In this document: positions 46,563 through 57,735 of the stretch, piece by piece
Position numbering within the stretch: the stretch's first letter is position 1
How the letters are laid out: each line of letters begins with the position of its first letter
From: an uncultured Flavobacteriales bacterium
GTDB lineage: Bacteria > Bacteroidota > Bacteroidia > Flavobacteriales_G > Salibacteraceae
Assembly: GCA_913020435.1 (NCBI GenBank)
Contig: CAJVZZ010000008.1
Span: 54,490 to 118,489 of the forward strand
DNA length: 64,000 bases
Direction: 5' to 3'
Notes under the pieces: generated by a model
Databases searched by the model: none
Told to the model about the DNA's origin: nothing
What the model saw: the letters and a program-made list of their open reading frames with translations, nothing else
Made by a program: the position numbers and the translations under genes

Positions 46563-47915
46563 TTATTCTTTTATAAATTTCCCACAATACTGAGATTCAT
46601 TATGTAATCTCAAGAAATAAATTCCATTTGGTAAACCTTTAATATCAATTGTATTCGATTGGCTCAATTTCACAAGTTTTACTAAATACCCAAGTGAGTT
46701 ATAAATTTGAATTGATTCATTAATATATTCTCTTGGGAGTTGTATTTTCAGAATATTGCTAGCAGGATTTGGATAAACTTGAATAGAATTCTCTATGATT
46801 AAATCTTCAACTTCAACAAGGTTAGGAAAAACATATTCTGAAGTTCCTATTCCCCAAAAGCCACTATTAACGTGTAATTCATTACCTATAAAATAAGCAT
46901 TGTAAGTAGTATCATTCATCATATTTGTAGTGTCAATACTTGATAAGTTGTATCCTGAATACCATATCCTAAGTCTGTTACCATCTAATAAAGGATTTAT
47001 TGCAAAGATTTCTGCACCAAAGTTTCCATTTGTCCAAGTAAAATCACTGCGCACATGAATTGGCAGTGCATCATGATACCATTTATTAATATCTCCATAA
47101 GATTTGAATTGATGAAGCGCCACCTGCTTCCAATTATTTCCAAAAACATTCTGAGCAACATCAGTAAAAAGATAAATAGTGTCTCCAATCAGAACTGGCG
47201 AAGGAGTTGATAATCCAGTATAGTTATTTCCGTTTTGATAAACATCAGTAGGAAGTTGCGCCGTTTGAGTTGTATCAATAAAGTTAACCCCATCAATACT
47301 CCTCACAAGTCCAATGCTAAAGCTACCAGCACTGCTACCTGCAGCAAAAAATAGATATAGGGTGTCATCTTTTACTATTACTCCAGGTTCTGCCAATATT
47401 GTATCCATCCAAGTGTAATTAGATGACGGCTCTAATAAAGGATTAGCATCCATTTGCCAAGTAATTCCATCGGGCGAAGTTGCGTGAGAAATTTTAAATA
47501 GATAAGCATTGTTCTCTGTGTAAACTGTATTGTACATGTGATATTCTCCTTTGTAAAAGACAACACTTGGAGTTTCAACACCTCCTTGATAATATGATCC
47601 GTCAAGATGATCTAAAACAGGTGCTTTAGGATTTAATACCCAACTATATCCATCGCTAGAAAGCCAACGGTAAATACCTATCGTATCGTCTGGATGATTT
47701 AGCCCCCCTTGGACCCCAGAAGTGTACATGATATACTGCCCATTTTCTTTTAATACACAAGGGTCAATCCATGGTGTACCAGCTATTTCGTCCCCGTAAT
47801 CAATTATTGGATTTTGAGCGTAGGATGCAAATTGCGGGAAGAAATTTGTATCCAATTGTGCGGATAACTTTGCAGCAGTTATAATTATCAATATAAGTAG
47901 TGTTATTTTTTTCAT
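46563..47915 (-). CDS. T9SS-sorted beta-propeller protein (GH43/GH32-like)
   Basis: ATG 47915 gives MKKITLLILIIITAAKLSAQ, a clean signal peptide; an earlier start at 47933 adds six residues. The central ~330 residues hold repeated blades such as WIDPCVLKENGQYIMYTSG, VVFYKGEYHMYNTVY and VKDDTLYLFFAAGS, as in five-bladed glycosidase propellers. The final ~75 residues (VYPNPASNILKIQL to GKFIKE) are a T9SS type A domain. It may be a secreted glycosidase or a sugar-binding protein; catalytic acids were not confirmed. Confidence 0.75.
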   Translation of the reverse strand: MKKITLLILIIITAAKLSAQLDTNFFPQFASYAQNPIIDYGDEIAGTPWIDPCVLKENGQYIMYTSGVQGGLNHPDDTIGIYRWLSSDGYSWVLNPKAPVLDHLDGSYYQGGVETPSVVFYKGEYHMYNTVYTENNAYLFKISHATSPDGITWQMDANPLLEPSSNYTWMDTILAEPGVIVKDDTLYLFFAAGSSAGSFSIGLVRSIDGVNFIDTTQTAQLPTDVYQNGNNYTGLSTPSPVLIGDTIYLFTDVAQNVFGNNWKQVALHQFKSYGDINKWYHDALPIHVRSDFTWTNGNFGAEIFAINPLLDGNRLRIWYSGYNLSSIDTTNMMNDTTYNAYFIGNELHVNSGFWGIGTSEYVFPNLVEVEDLIIENSIQVYPNPASNILKIQLPREYINESIQIYNSLGYLVKLVKLSQSNTIDIKGLPNGIYFLRLHNESQYCGKFIKE

Positions 47916-48035
47916 AATTATATTTTGTTCCAATTTCTCTAATTGATTCTAACTTGTTTAAACGACAACAAAAGGTGAGTATATCCGCGCAAAATGGGAG
48001 GGATAAGACAAGCTTCTGTCCTTTTTTGTGTTATT
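47916..48035. other. promoter region of the propeller gene
   Basis: 120 bp between the propeller start and the Fer4_19 relic. No other feature was recognised. Confidence 0.3.
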
Positions 48036-48242
48036 CTAATTTTCAATACTCAAAACATCTAAATGGTATTTTGAAACTTCGTCAATTATGGCTTGTTTGA
48101 TAGCATATTCTTGCTGAACTCATGGTTTGTATTTTGATCGAATCACTTCTGAGAAACCATTTGTACAATTTGCAGAGTGCAGGTGTTTTTCGTTTTCCCA
48201 AACGATTGTTATAACCTCTTTTTCCTATTTCTTTATTTCCAT
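48036..48242 (-). pseudogene. divergent 4Fe-4S (Fer4_19-like) protein gene with two in-frame stops
   Basis: One frame of 69 codons runs from ATG 48242 to TAG 48036-48038 with internal stops TAG (codon 6) and TGA (codon 41). The reading is MEIKK, stop, EKEVITIVWENEKHLHSANC to IRSKYKP, stop, VQQEYAIKQAIIDEVSKYHL to LSIEN. It follows the Fer4_19 pattern VTIVW..EKC.HS..C.KGLPEVF..KPW, where the second stop falls at the usual Trp (TGG to TGA). The first cluster Cys is His and the last is Tyr, so cluster ligands are lost. This is a relic. Confidence 0.6.
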
Positions 48243-48363
48243 AATTATAGGTCTTTGTTAAGTGAGTATTGTAAAACGAGATTCCAAATTGAATTGGGAA
48301 TATCGTAGGTTTTTTGAAAATAGTAGTTGAACAGTATTGATTTATGAACTCTAAAAATACTAA

Positions 48364-50403
<2,040 letters not shown>

Positions 50404-50572
50404 CGTTTTGACCATTGTTTGCACAAATCATCCTAAATCTATTTCAGGAGCTCGTCCCATGTGTTCCATTAATGATATACTCAACTAAATTAATGACAAC
50501 AATTTTACCACGCTTAACCCAGCTTTAATCTCAAAATAATACAGTTTATTATGCTCAGCTTAAGAAACCAAT

Positions 50573-50580
50573 TACTTTTG
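50573..50580 (+). promoter_or_regulatory. candidate -7 box TACTTTTG
   Basis: TACTTTTG fits TAnnTTTG and lies 19 bp before ATG 50600, giving a short leader. It argues against the earlier TTG at 50585 as start. Confidence 0.5.
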
Positions 50581-50599
50581 CATCTTGAAAACAAAACTC

Positions 50600-51454
50600 A
50601 TGAAAAACTTAATCTTAACTCTTTCTCTTACAGTCCTTTCTACCTTAGGAATGATTGCGCAAACTACCTCATTTCAAAGTTGGAATAGTGTTGCAAGTCA
50701 ACGAGCAGGTGTACTAAATATAAATTATTTAGTTAATTATCCATTTGCATATTCTGATCCTAATGGTGCTGAAATGGGTATTGAAATCGATATTATTAGA
50801 GAGTTCGAAAAGTGGCTAGAAACGTATAAAGGAGTTAACCTAAAATTGAATTACAAGAAATTTGAAAATTTTGATACGTTTTACAATGGAATTAAGGATG
50901 GCGGAAATGGTATCATTGGACTGGGTTCTGTCACAATAATTAAGGAAAGAGAAAAATGGGCGAAATTTTCACAACCTTACTTAAAGAATGTAGCTGTGTT
51001 AGCCTCTTCATTGGATGTCCAGACTTTAGGAAGTCTTGATGATTTTTCAACTGTGTTTAAAGACAAAGTGGCTTTGGTAGTTAAAGGTTCATCGCACGAA
51101 AAAGTATTGCTTGCCATTAAAGCAGATCAATTTCCAGGAATGGTAGTGAGTTATGCGTCAAATCCAAAGGAAATGCTGATTAAAATGAAGTCAGATCCTA
51201 AATACTTCGGATATGTAGACATCATAACTTATATGGCTTTTATAAAGGAGCAAGGCGGGATTTTAAGAGTGCACAGAGCAGCAGATGTCCAAAGCGAATT
51301 GTTTGGATTTGTATTTCCTCCAAATAGCGATTGGAACTACATTTTTAATGAATTTATGGTAGGTGGATTTGGTTTTACAGCTACTGATGAGTACCATGCA
51401 ATTTTAGAAAAGTACTTGGAGCTGAATGTGATTAACGAAGTTCAATTACGATAA
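50600..51454 (+). CDS. periplasmic solute-binding protein (SBP family 3)
   Basis: ATG 50600 gives the signal peptide MKNLILTLSLTVLS to MIAQT and follows a good -7 box. The mature part (about 260 residues) has the SBP_bac_3 pattern: LNINYLVNYPFAY, GIEIDIIREFEKWLE, a hinge and GYVDIITYM. Such proteins bind amino acids or act as sensor domains. No ABC permease genes are adjacent, so its partner is unknown; stand-alone family members also occur near lytic transglycosylases. Confidence 0.8.
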   Translation: MKNLILTLSLTVLSTLGMIAQTTSFQSWNSVASQRAGVLNINYLVNYPFAYSDPNGAEMGIEIDIIREFEKWLETYKGVNLKLNYKKFENFDTFYNGIKDGGNGIIGLGSVTIIKEREKWAKFSQPYLKNVAVLASSLDVQTLGSLDDFSTVFKDKVALVVKGSSHEKVLLAIKADQFPGMVVSYASNPKEMLIKMKSDPKYFGYVDIITYMAFIKEQGGILRVHRAADVQSELFGFVFPPNSDWNYIFNEFMVGGFGFTATDEYHAILEKYLELNVINEVQLR

Positions 51455-51460
51455 TAGCAA

Positions 51461-52318
51461 TTGAAACTTATTGACAACAGCTATAAAGGTGTTGAACGTT
51501 ATATCGAAGATAAGCTAAACGGACTGTTTAGTTCCTCTGAAATTGTGGCGCTTACAAATACTTTGTTCATTGAATGGCTAACGATTTCCAAACAACAAAG
51601 ACTTATAGAACCCACTGGTTTAATTACTGAAGGTGATCTATTATTGATTATTCGATCGGTTAATCGATTGCTAGAAAACGAGCCATTAGACTATATACTG
51701 GGCAATACTGAGTTTTATGGGTCGAGGTTCAAAGTAGGAGAGGAAGTCCTAATTCCACGGCCTGAGACAGAAGAACTGTGCGAATGGATAATTGCCGAAG
51801 AAACCACAAGTAACTTAAAGGTTGCAGATATTGGCACTGGTTCGGGTTGTATTGCTATAACCCTTGCAAAGCACTTGAAAAATGCAACAGTTTATGCTTG
51901 TGATGTTTCAACGTCGGCTTTAAGTTTAGCCAAAGAAAATGCAGAGCTAAATTCGGTTTCTATATCGACCAAAGCATTTGATGTGTTGGAAAATTTTCCA
52001 ATCGAAGAAAAATTAGACATTATAGTTTCCAATCCACCATATGTACTAGAAAGCGATAAAGCAGAAATGGATAAGAATGTGCTTGATTATGAGCCACATT
52101 TGGCCTTATTTGTTGAAGACAATGACCCATTACTATTTTATAGAAAGATTGGAGAACATGCTAAAAGGCAGTTGAATACGACAGGTCGTTTGTATTTTGA
52201 GATTCACGAACGGTATTCAGATGAGGTGCAATCGCTTTTATCTGATTTGGAGTTTTCGAATATTGAAGTTCGAAATGATGCACAAGGGAAGTATCGAATG
52301 GTGAGGGGCATTTTGTAA
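51461..52318 (+). CDS. prmC: release factor glutamine methyltransferase PrmC
   Basis: The product (285 residues) starts with TTG, 6 bp after the previous gene. It has the helical N-terminal domain with PLDYILGNTEFYG, SAM-binding motif VADIGTGSGCIAITLAK and the catalytic NPPY (Asn191-Tyr194). PrmC methylates the glutamine of the GGQ motif in RF1 and RF2 and is needed for efficient termination. The RF1 gene prfA is not adjacent here. The call is firm. Confidence 0.93.
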   Translation: MKLIDNSYKGVERYIEDKLNGLFSSSEIVALTNTLFIEWLTISKQQRLIEPTGLITEGDLLLIIRSVNRLLENEPLDYILGNTEFYGSRFKVGEEVLIPRPETEELCEWIIAEETTSNLKVADIGTGSGCIAITLAKHLKNATVYACDVSTSALSLAKENAELNSVSISTKAFDVLENFPIEEKLDIIVSNPPYVLESDKAEMDKNVLDYEPHLALFVEDNDPLLFYRKIGEHAKRQLNTTGRLYFEIHERYSDEVQSLLSDLEFSNIEVRNDAQGKYRMVRGIL

Positions 52319-52613
52319 AATGATATCTTCAATTTCACTAACGTAATGCCATATCTATTGGAATCTGAACTCAGATGATCTAAACGTATTGTTCCTAGTT
52401 GAGGTGCTGAACTAAATGCAGCATGACCCATTTTTTAATATTTACTGCAGTTACTCGCTGCTGTTATCCTGAATTTATTTTAGGATCTAAGCATTATCTA
52501 AGCTTATTTTTCTAATTGAGATTTTGAAACGAGTTCAGAAAGCCCTACAAATGATAAACTAGATTTCAAATTCTTAAAAACTATCCTATTTTCGAAGTTC
52601 TCAAAATCTAATT

Positions 52614-53939
52614 ATGCAAGAGCAAACAATTTTAGGGCACCCAAAAGGGTTATTCATTCTTTTTTTTACTGAATTATGGGAGCGATTTTCCTATTACGGA
52701 ATGCGTGCAATCTTGGTGTTGTATTTAACGGCAGAGACCACAGACGTCATTAATCCAGGTTTGGGCTGGACGAGTAAAGAAGCGTTGGCCTTGTATGGTT
52801 GGTATGGATTGTTTGTCTACTTCACTGGAATTTTTGGAGGGGCAATTGCAGATAATTGGTTGGGACAAAAGAAATCGATTTTACTTGGTGGGCTATTCAT
52901 TATTTTAGGTCAATTTGCTTTAGCAGTTGACAGTATGACTGCTTTCTATTTGGGATTAGTGTTGCTAGTTTGTGGAGTTGGATTACTAAAGCCAAACATC
53001 AGTACTATGGTCGGTTCTCTTTATAAAGCTGGGGATGCTCGACGTGATTCGGGATTTACGATTTTCTATATAGGAATTAATATTGGAGCAGTATTAGCGC
53101 CATTAATTATTGGGTACTATGGTGAAAATGTCGATTGGCATCTAGGATTTTCTCTAGCAGGATTTGGGATGATATTGGGACAAATTGTTTATGTTTTTGG
53201 TGCAAAACACCTCACAGGAATAGGCGATTTAATCAAACATAGCGAAGAGCATAAAAAACAATTCAACAAACCGCTAACCAAGATTGAAAAGGACAGAATG
53301 ATCGTTATGTTCATTTCCTTTTTTATTGTGATGGTGTTTTGGGCAGCCTATGAACAAGCTGGTGGATTAATGAACCTTTATGCTCGAGATAAAATTGATA
53401 GAATAGTGTTTGGCTATGAAATTCCTACGAGTTTCTTTCAATCCTTACATGCATTGTATGTAGTTATACTTGGCGCTCCGATGGCTTGGTTATGGGTGAA
53501 ATGGAGAAATAAAGGCAAAGAGTCTAGTTCGTTGTATAAAATGGGAATTGGTTCTATTATTATGAGTTTTGGTTTTGTAGCGCTTATGGGTGCAGCCTAT
53601 GATTTATCTGTGAGTACTTTGGATAAAGCTCCGGTTTACTGGTTGTTTCTCTCTTATTTCTTACATGTGGTTGCAGAATTGAGTTTGTCACCTGTGGCAC
53701 TTTCATTTATTACGAAGCTAGCTCCTTTGAAATACGCAAGTTTAATGATGGGAACTTATTTTGCAGTTGTTGGAATAGGAAATAAATTAGCTGGAATTTT
53801 AGGTGAAGCAGCGCAAGATGCTGGCGAAATGGCGATATTTACGGGAATTGCAGTTAGTTCTTTGGTTTTAGGGATATTGGTTTTGATATTTGTGAAGAAG
53901 CTAAAGGCACTTACTCATGGAGCCGAAGAGGTAGCTTAA
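52614..53939 (+). CDS. POT/PTR-family proton-coupled peptide transporter
   Basis: The 441-residue, 12-helix protein starts with HPKGLFILFFTELWERFSYYGMR, which holds the ExxERFxYY signature of POT transporters, and has GGAIADNWLGQKKSI, FTIFYIGINIGA and ELSLSPVALSFI. It imports di- and tripeptides with protons at the inner membrane, in keeping with a peptide-using marine heterotroph. It is slightly shorter than typical members (about 480-500). A strong bidirectional terminator follows. Confidence 0.92.
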   Translation: MQEQTILGHPKGLFILFFTELWERFSYYGMRAILVLYLTAETTDVINPGLGWTSKEALALYGWYGLFVYFTGIFGGAIADNWLGQKKSILLGGLFIILGQFALAVDSMTAFYLGLVLLVCGVGLLKPNISTMVGSLYKAGDARRDSGFTIFYIGINIGAVLAPLIIGYYGENVDWHLGFSLAGFGMILGQIVYVFGAKHLTGIGDLIKHSEEHKKQFNKPLTKIEKDRMIVMFISFFIVMVFWAAYEQAGGLMNLYARDKIDRIVFGYEIPTSFFQSLHALYVVILGAPMAWLWVKWRNKGKESSSLYKMGIGSIIMSFGFVALMGAAYDLSVSTLDKAPVYWLFLSYFLHVVAELSLSPVALSFITKLAPLKYASLMMGTYFAVVGIGNKLAGILGEAAQDAGEMAIFTGIAVSSLVLGILVLIFVKKLKALTHGAEEVA

Positions 53940-53952
53940 AAATGGGGCATAA

Positions 53953-53986
53953 AAAAGCCGAATTCAATTTAATGAATTCGGCTTTT
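53953..53986. terminator. bidirectional terminator hairpin
   Basis: A perfect 14-bp stem (AAAAGCCGAATTCA and its complement) with a 6-nt loop and A/T flanks lies between the convergent peptide-transporter and lipoprotein genes. Confidence 0.9.
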
Positions 53987-54002
53987 AATAATATTATTAG
54001 AC

Positions 54003-54338
54003 TTAAATTTTACAAGATTCTACAGTTTCAAAGGTTTGTGTTATGCTTTCCCAAATAATATTAAAGTTAGCATCAAAACCAGTAGGCACTGAATCTGTGA
54101 TAGATACAGGTCCACCGTAATCTATTGCCAACATTTTACACTTATCTTCAGACTCACTTTTCTTTGCAGTGATAACAGTAGTTTCCGCAGTTACCTCAAC
54201 AGGTGAAGATGGAATTAATGCTTCATTGGAAGAAGTATATGTTGTTGTTGTTGTACAAGTGCAGTTATATTCTTTTGTACAGGAAGACATGCCCGCAATC
54301 ATAAGGCATGAAACCGCTAGTGATAGTATTTTTTTCAT
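54003..54338 (-). CDS. small hypothetical lipoprotein, Thr/Cys-rich
   Basis: ATG 54338 (MKKILSLAVSCLMIAGMSSC) gives a textbook lipoprotein signal; the frame opens earlier at 54380 without one. The 111-residue product continues with TKEYNCTCTTTTTYTSS, and has four further cysteines in the mature part. I do not recognise it. A decayed relative appears to lie just upstream at 54549-54828. Confidence 0.72.
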   Translation of the reverse strand: MKKILSLAVSCLMIAGMSSCTKEYNCTCTTTTTYTSSNEALIPSSPVEVTAETTVITAKKSESEDKCKMLAIDYGGPVSITDSVPTGFDANFNIIWESITQTFETVESCKI

Positions 54339-54548
54339 AATAATTTGTTTTTGCTTGGCAATAATATCAATAAATTTCATTAAAATTTCTTAAAGCAATT
54401 TCATTTTGAGTTGTAATACAAATTACTTTTCACTTTAAAATATGAACACTCTTCTTGCTCTGAACGATAAAAGCTTTCAGATACTTAAAGTTTGGAGCAA
54501 AAAAAAATCAGCTAAAAGAGTGATTTTCAATTTATAAAGATTAAAATT

Positions 54549-54828
54549 TTAAAGAGCGCATACATCCTTAATTCTTGCTATGAACGTTATGTTCACTGTT
54601 CCAATTTGAGTGTAATTATCGTCATATTGAGGAAAACTCTCTGAAGTATTACTGCTTGCTTCAGATGAAAAACCTTCACCCCAAACTTTACTATCTCTTT
54701 TTGTATTGTTCTCATTAAACGAAGAGTTACTGTTAGAAGTTTATATAAACGTGTAGGTATAATTTTTTACACGATTACGTTCCATTATTCACAGAGCCTG
54801 AAACGGCTGTTAATGATATTTTTTTCAT
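54549..54828 (-). pseudogene. decayed small secreted/lipoprotein gene
   Basis: The minus strand starts MKKISLTAVSG like the neighbouring lipoprotein, then loses frame. A second frame reads YTYTF, then SSFNENNTKRDSKVW and ends GTVNITFIARIKDVCAL with a stop. Net length requires a one-base shift and there are internal stops. It may be an old tandem copy of the 54003-54338 gene, sharing only general layout (Ser/Thr-rich middle, late Cys). Confidence 0.45.
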
Positions 54829-54936
54829 ATCAATTAGTTTCTTTTAAACAATAATGATTAACTATTATGACCATGGCTGTAGATGAATATATATCCTGTT
54901 AAAAATTAGAATGTTGAGTAAATTAATGGATTAAAA

Positions 54937-56079
54937 TTATCCCTTTTCCTCGATTTTCCCATCGACGTATTTCGCAAAACGACCTTTTGATCTATCGTGT
55001 ACTTGATCTCTTTTTGGCCAAGGCCATCCGCCAAACTGTGTACGATGATAATCGTTAAAGGCCTGAGAAATTTCTTCTTTAGTATTCATTACAAAAGGAC
55101 CATGCTGAACAACAGGTTCAGCAATTGGATTTCCTTGTAAAACTAAAATTTTTGCTCCGCTAGGACCACTTCTGAGTATCAAGTTTTGATCGGGAAGAAC
55201 TTCTGCAGCATGATATTCAGCAATAGCGATTCCATTTATGCTTAGGCCCTTTCCTTGATAGAAATACAATGTTCTATTTGTACCTGCAATTGTTTTGGGC
55301 ATAGTCCATTCTGCATTTGCTTCCATTTTTATATTCCAAACGGCAACATTATTCGCAGGATCACTTGCCCAAGAATCGGGTGGAGGTGAAGGCAACTTTT
55401 CTTGCTCTATTGGACCAGCAATAATTTCAATTTCGGTTTTGTTACCATTTGAATCCTCGTAGTTTTTTCTTGGAATAGATTCACTCCACAACATCGTGAA
55501 ATTAGCTGGAACCATTTTGCTCTTTTTAGGCAGGTTTAACCATATCTGAAAAAGTTCCATAGGGTTCTCTTTGTCTTGAGAAAGCAGTGGGAACATTTCT
55601 GAATGTTGCACTCCTATGCCAGCGGTCATCCATTGCACATCACCATTTCCGTATCGACCAGCTGCTCCTAATGAATCTGCATGATCAACCATTCCTTCTT
55701 TAACAACGGTTATCGTTTCAAATCCACGATGTGGATGTCCAGGAAAACCAGGAACGGTATCTCCATGATACATTCTCCAACCGTCTTTTAAAATAAAGTC
55801 TTGTCCAATGTGTCTGCCTTCCAAGGAAGAATTTGGCCCACATACAGAATTTCCTTTTGGGTATTTATCCTCGTGATGCACACAAAATAAAAATGGATCA
55901 GAAGTTTCCCATTGAAACCCTAAGGCTTTAATATTCTTTACAGCAGAGTGGTTTTTAGTTCCCATAGATTCATTTTTATTAAACGTTTTGGCTAAGCCAA
56001 GCAATGGCATTGCTGCAGCAGCGGAAGCCAACATAGATAGCTTACCAATAAAGTTTCGACGCGGATATTTTGTTTTCAT
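54937..56079 (-). CDS. Tat-exported pirin family protein
   Basis: The N-terminus YPRRNFIGKLSMLASAAAAM is a twin-arginine signal, so the folded protein is likely exported with its metal. The pirin core has HPHRGFETITVV, then a histidine in GIGVQHSEMF, with the second cupin in the C-terminal half. At 380 residues it is longer than the cytoplasmic pirin at 13840-14709. Export by Tat fits a metal cofactor loaded in the cytoplasm. The substrate is unknown. Confidence 0.87.
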   Translation of the reverse strand: MKTKYPRRNFIGKLSMLASAAAAMPLLGLAKTFNKNESMGTKNHSAVKNIKALGFQWETSDPFLFCVHHEDKYPKGNSVCGPNSSLEGRHIGQDFILKDGWRMYHGDTVPGFPGHPHRGFETITVVKEGMVDHADSLGAAGRYGNGDVQWMTAGIGVQHSEMFPLLSQDKENPMELFQIWLNLPKKSKMVPANFTMLWSESIPRKNYEDSNGNKTEIEIIAGPIEQEKLPSPPPDSWASDPANNVAVWNIKMEANAEWTMPKTIAGTNRTLYFYQGKGLSINGIAIAEYHAAEVLPDQNLILRSGPSGAKILVLQGNPIAEPVVQHGPFVMNTKEEISQAFNDYHRTQFGGWPWPKRDQVHDRSKGRFAKYVDGKIEEKG

Positions 56080-56206
56080 ATTCGAGATATTGCTCTCAAA
56101 GATTATAAAAAAGAAAGGAATTTGGGTTTAAATAATGTTACACAATGAGTTACGCTTGGTGACTTATGTTACTTGCATTTGAACTAAAAATGATTCCTTT
56201 TGCGCC

Positions 56207-56419
56207 ATGGATTTAAAAGATTGGAAAACCTGGGCAGTGTTCTCAGTTACTCTGGGATTAGCACCTTTTTTCCCAGAACCTCATATTTGGGGTAAGTTAA
56301 AATGGATTATTGGCGGTGCTGATGGTATGTCACTTATAGATTGGGGAGATGCATTAATGCATGGAACTCCTTGGGTCGGTTTAGTGATTACTTTAGCCTT
56401 TCAGATAAAAAGAAAATAA
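56207..56419 (+). CDS. small inner-membrane protein, 70 aa
   Basis: The 70-residue product has two likely membrane segments (WAVFSVTLGLAPFFP and GTPWVGLVITLAFQI) joined by a loop with GADGMSLIDWGDALMHG. It ends in basic residues. The start of the acetyltransferase gene follows its stop with no gap, so the two are co-translated. Similar small proteins are widely present in Bacteroidota; the role is unknown. Confidence 0.7.
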   Translation: MDLKDWKTWAVFSVTLGLAPFFPEPHIWGKLKWIIGGADGMSLIDWGDALMHGTPWVGLVITLAFQIKRK

Positions 56420-56905
56420 TTGAAGCTAAATGCCTTAGAACCCTTTCCTAGATTAAATACCAAACGATTGGTACTAGATCAATTAGTGAAAGAAAATGTC
56501 AGGCAGCTTCTTGAAATCACTTCGTTTAACGATCGCGCAAAAACCGAGGAAGAACTGGATCAATTATTACAAACGATTACGGAACAGAAGAAGGGAAAGC
56601 AAGGAATAGTTTGGGCGCTATATTTAGATAAAGAAGTCATAGGAACGTTGGGCTTTTATCGTGGTTTTGAAAACAAGGAAGGCGAAGTAGGCTATGTTAT
56701 TCGAGAAAAATATAGAAGACAGGGCTTTTTGACCGAAGCATTAACCGAGGTTGTACGTTTTGGTTTTGAGCAGTTGGAATTGAATTCTATTTCAGCTTAC
56801 ACAACTGATTATAATCACGCATCAGTATTGGCTTTGGAGCAATTTGGTTTTATAAAAACAGAAATGCACAGTGGTATTCACCGAAAGTGGGTGATGCTGA
56901 AGTAA
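56420..56905 (+). CDS. GNAT-family N-acetyltransferase (RimJ-like)
   Basis: The product starts with TTG directly after the upstream stop. It begins FPRLNTKRLVLDQL, typical of RimJ/RimL-type enzymes, and has the acetyl-CoA motif YVIREKYRRQGFLTEAL and the C-terminal YNHASVLALEQFGF. It transfers an acetyl group to a protein or small molecule. The target cannot be told. Confidence 0.88.
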   Translation: MKLNALEPFPRLNTKRLVLDQLVKENVRQLLEITSFNDRAKTEEELDQLLQTITEQKKGKQGIVWALYLDKEVIGTLGFYRGFENKEGEVGYVIREKYRRQGFLTEALTEVVRFGFEQLELNSISAYTTDYNHASVLALEQFGFIKTEMHSGIHRKWVMLK

Positions 56906-57126
56906 AAAGTGATTTTAGTGTTAAGGACGAGCGCTAATTCCGAATGGATTGAGGCCATTTTTCAGTTTCGGTTCTGAGTATTGTTAGTATGCAGCAAAGT
57001 AGAGACTAATTAATATTTCGCATACAAGTTAGTCCTTGCTTAGTATGTCGGTAAATTCATTCCTGTTTATTGAATGATAATTCTTCGATAATTCGTAATT
57101 CTCAATCAATGACACCACCGCAAAAA

Positions 57127-57160
57127 AAAAGCCCAATTCCGAAATTCGAAATTGGGCTTC
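57127..57160 (-). terminator. rho-independent terminator of ndk
   Basis: Ten-base arms AAGCCCAATT / AATTGGGCTT (57129-57138, 57150-57159). On the minus strand the hairpin is followed by a run of T, as expected for the ndk transcript. Confidence 0.85.
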
Positions 57161-57181
57161 CAACATAAGTTGTGTTTCTGT

Positions 57182-57601
57182 CTAGAACATTTCTCTTCCT
57201 GAGAAATGGTAGTTGCTTTCTATTTCTGCATTTTCGTCAGAATCAGAACCGTGAACAGCATTTTTAGCTTTGCTTTCTGCAAATTCAGCTCTTAATGTTC
57301 CGGGAGCAGCTTCAGAAGGATCAGTAGCACCGATCAACGTTCTAAAGTCAGCCATTGCGTTTTCTTTTTCAAGAATAGCAGCAACGATAGGACCTGAACT
57401 CATGTAGTCAACTAATTCGCCATAAAATGGACGCTCAGCATGTACTGCATAAAATTCTCCTGCTTCAGTTTTAGACATTTGTGTTTTTTTCAACGCAACA
57501 ATTCTAAATCCACCTTCAGCGATTTTGTTCAAAATTGCACCAGTCAAGCCTTTTTCTACTGCTTCTGGTTTTATCATGGTAAACGTTCTGTTCGTAGCCA
57601 T
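57182..57601 (-). CDS. ndk: nucleoside diphosphate kinase
   Basis: The 139-residue protein is full-length Ndk, with [12 protein letters not shown], the [15 protein letters not shown] motif and the phospho-histidine in NAVHGSDS (His117). It exchanges phosphate between NTPs and NDPs to keep nucleotide pools balanced. It has its own promoter box (57635-57642) and terminator. Confidence 0.97.
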   Translation of the reverse strand: MATNRTFTMIKPEAVEKGLTGAILNKIAEGGFRIVALKKTQMSKTEAGEFYAVHAERPFYGELVDYMSSGPIVAAILEKENAMADFRTLIGATDPSEAAPGTLRAEFAESKAKNAVHGSDSDENAEIESNYHFSGREMF

Positions 57602-57634
57602 ATTTTCTTAGATTAATTCTTTTTTTTGAAGTTG

Positions 57635-57642
57635 CAAAAGTA
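57635..57642 (-). promoter_or_regulatory. candidate -7 box TACTTTTG for ndk
   Basis: On the minus strand TACTTTTG matches TAnnTTTG, 33 bp before the ndk start codon. A -33 element is not evident. Confidence 0.5.
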
Positions 57643-57720
57643 CTCGTTCTTTTTAGTTTTTTGTGTGCAATCTTATTCAAAATCTAACTGCATTTTATTT
57701 TCCTCACTTTTTTATTCAAA

Positions 57721-57728
57721 TACCTTTG
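57721..57728 (+). promoter_or_regulatory. candidate -7 box TACCTTTG
   Basis: Exact TAnnTTTG match ending 7 bp before the nrnA-like start codon, implying an almost leaderless mRNA. Confidence 0.5.
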
Positions 57729-57735
57729 CGCCAGT

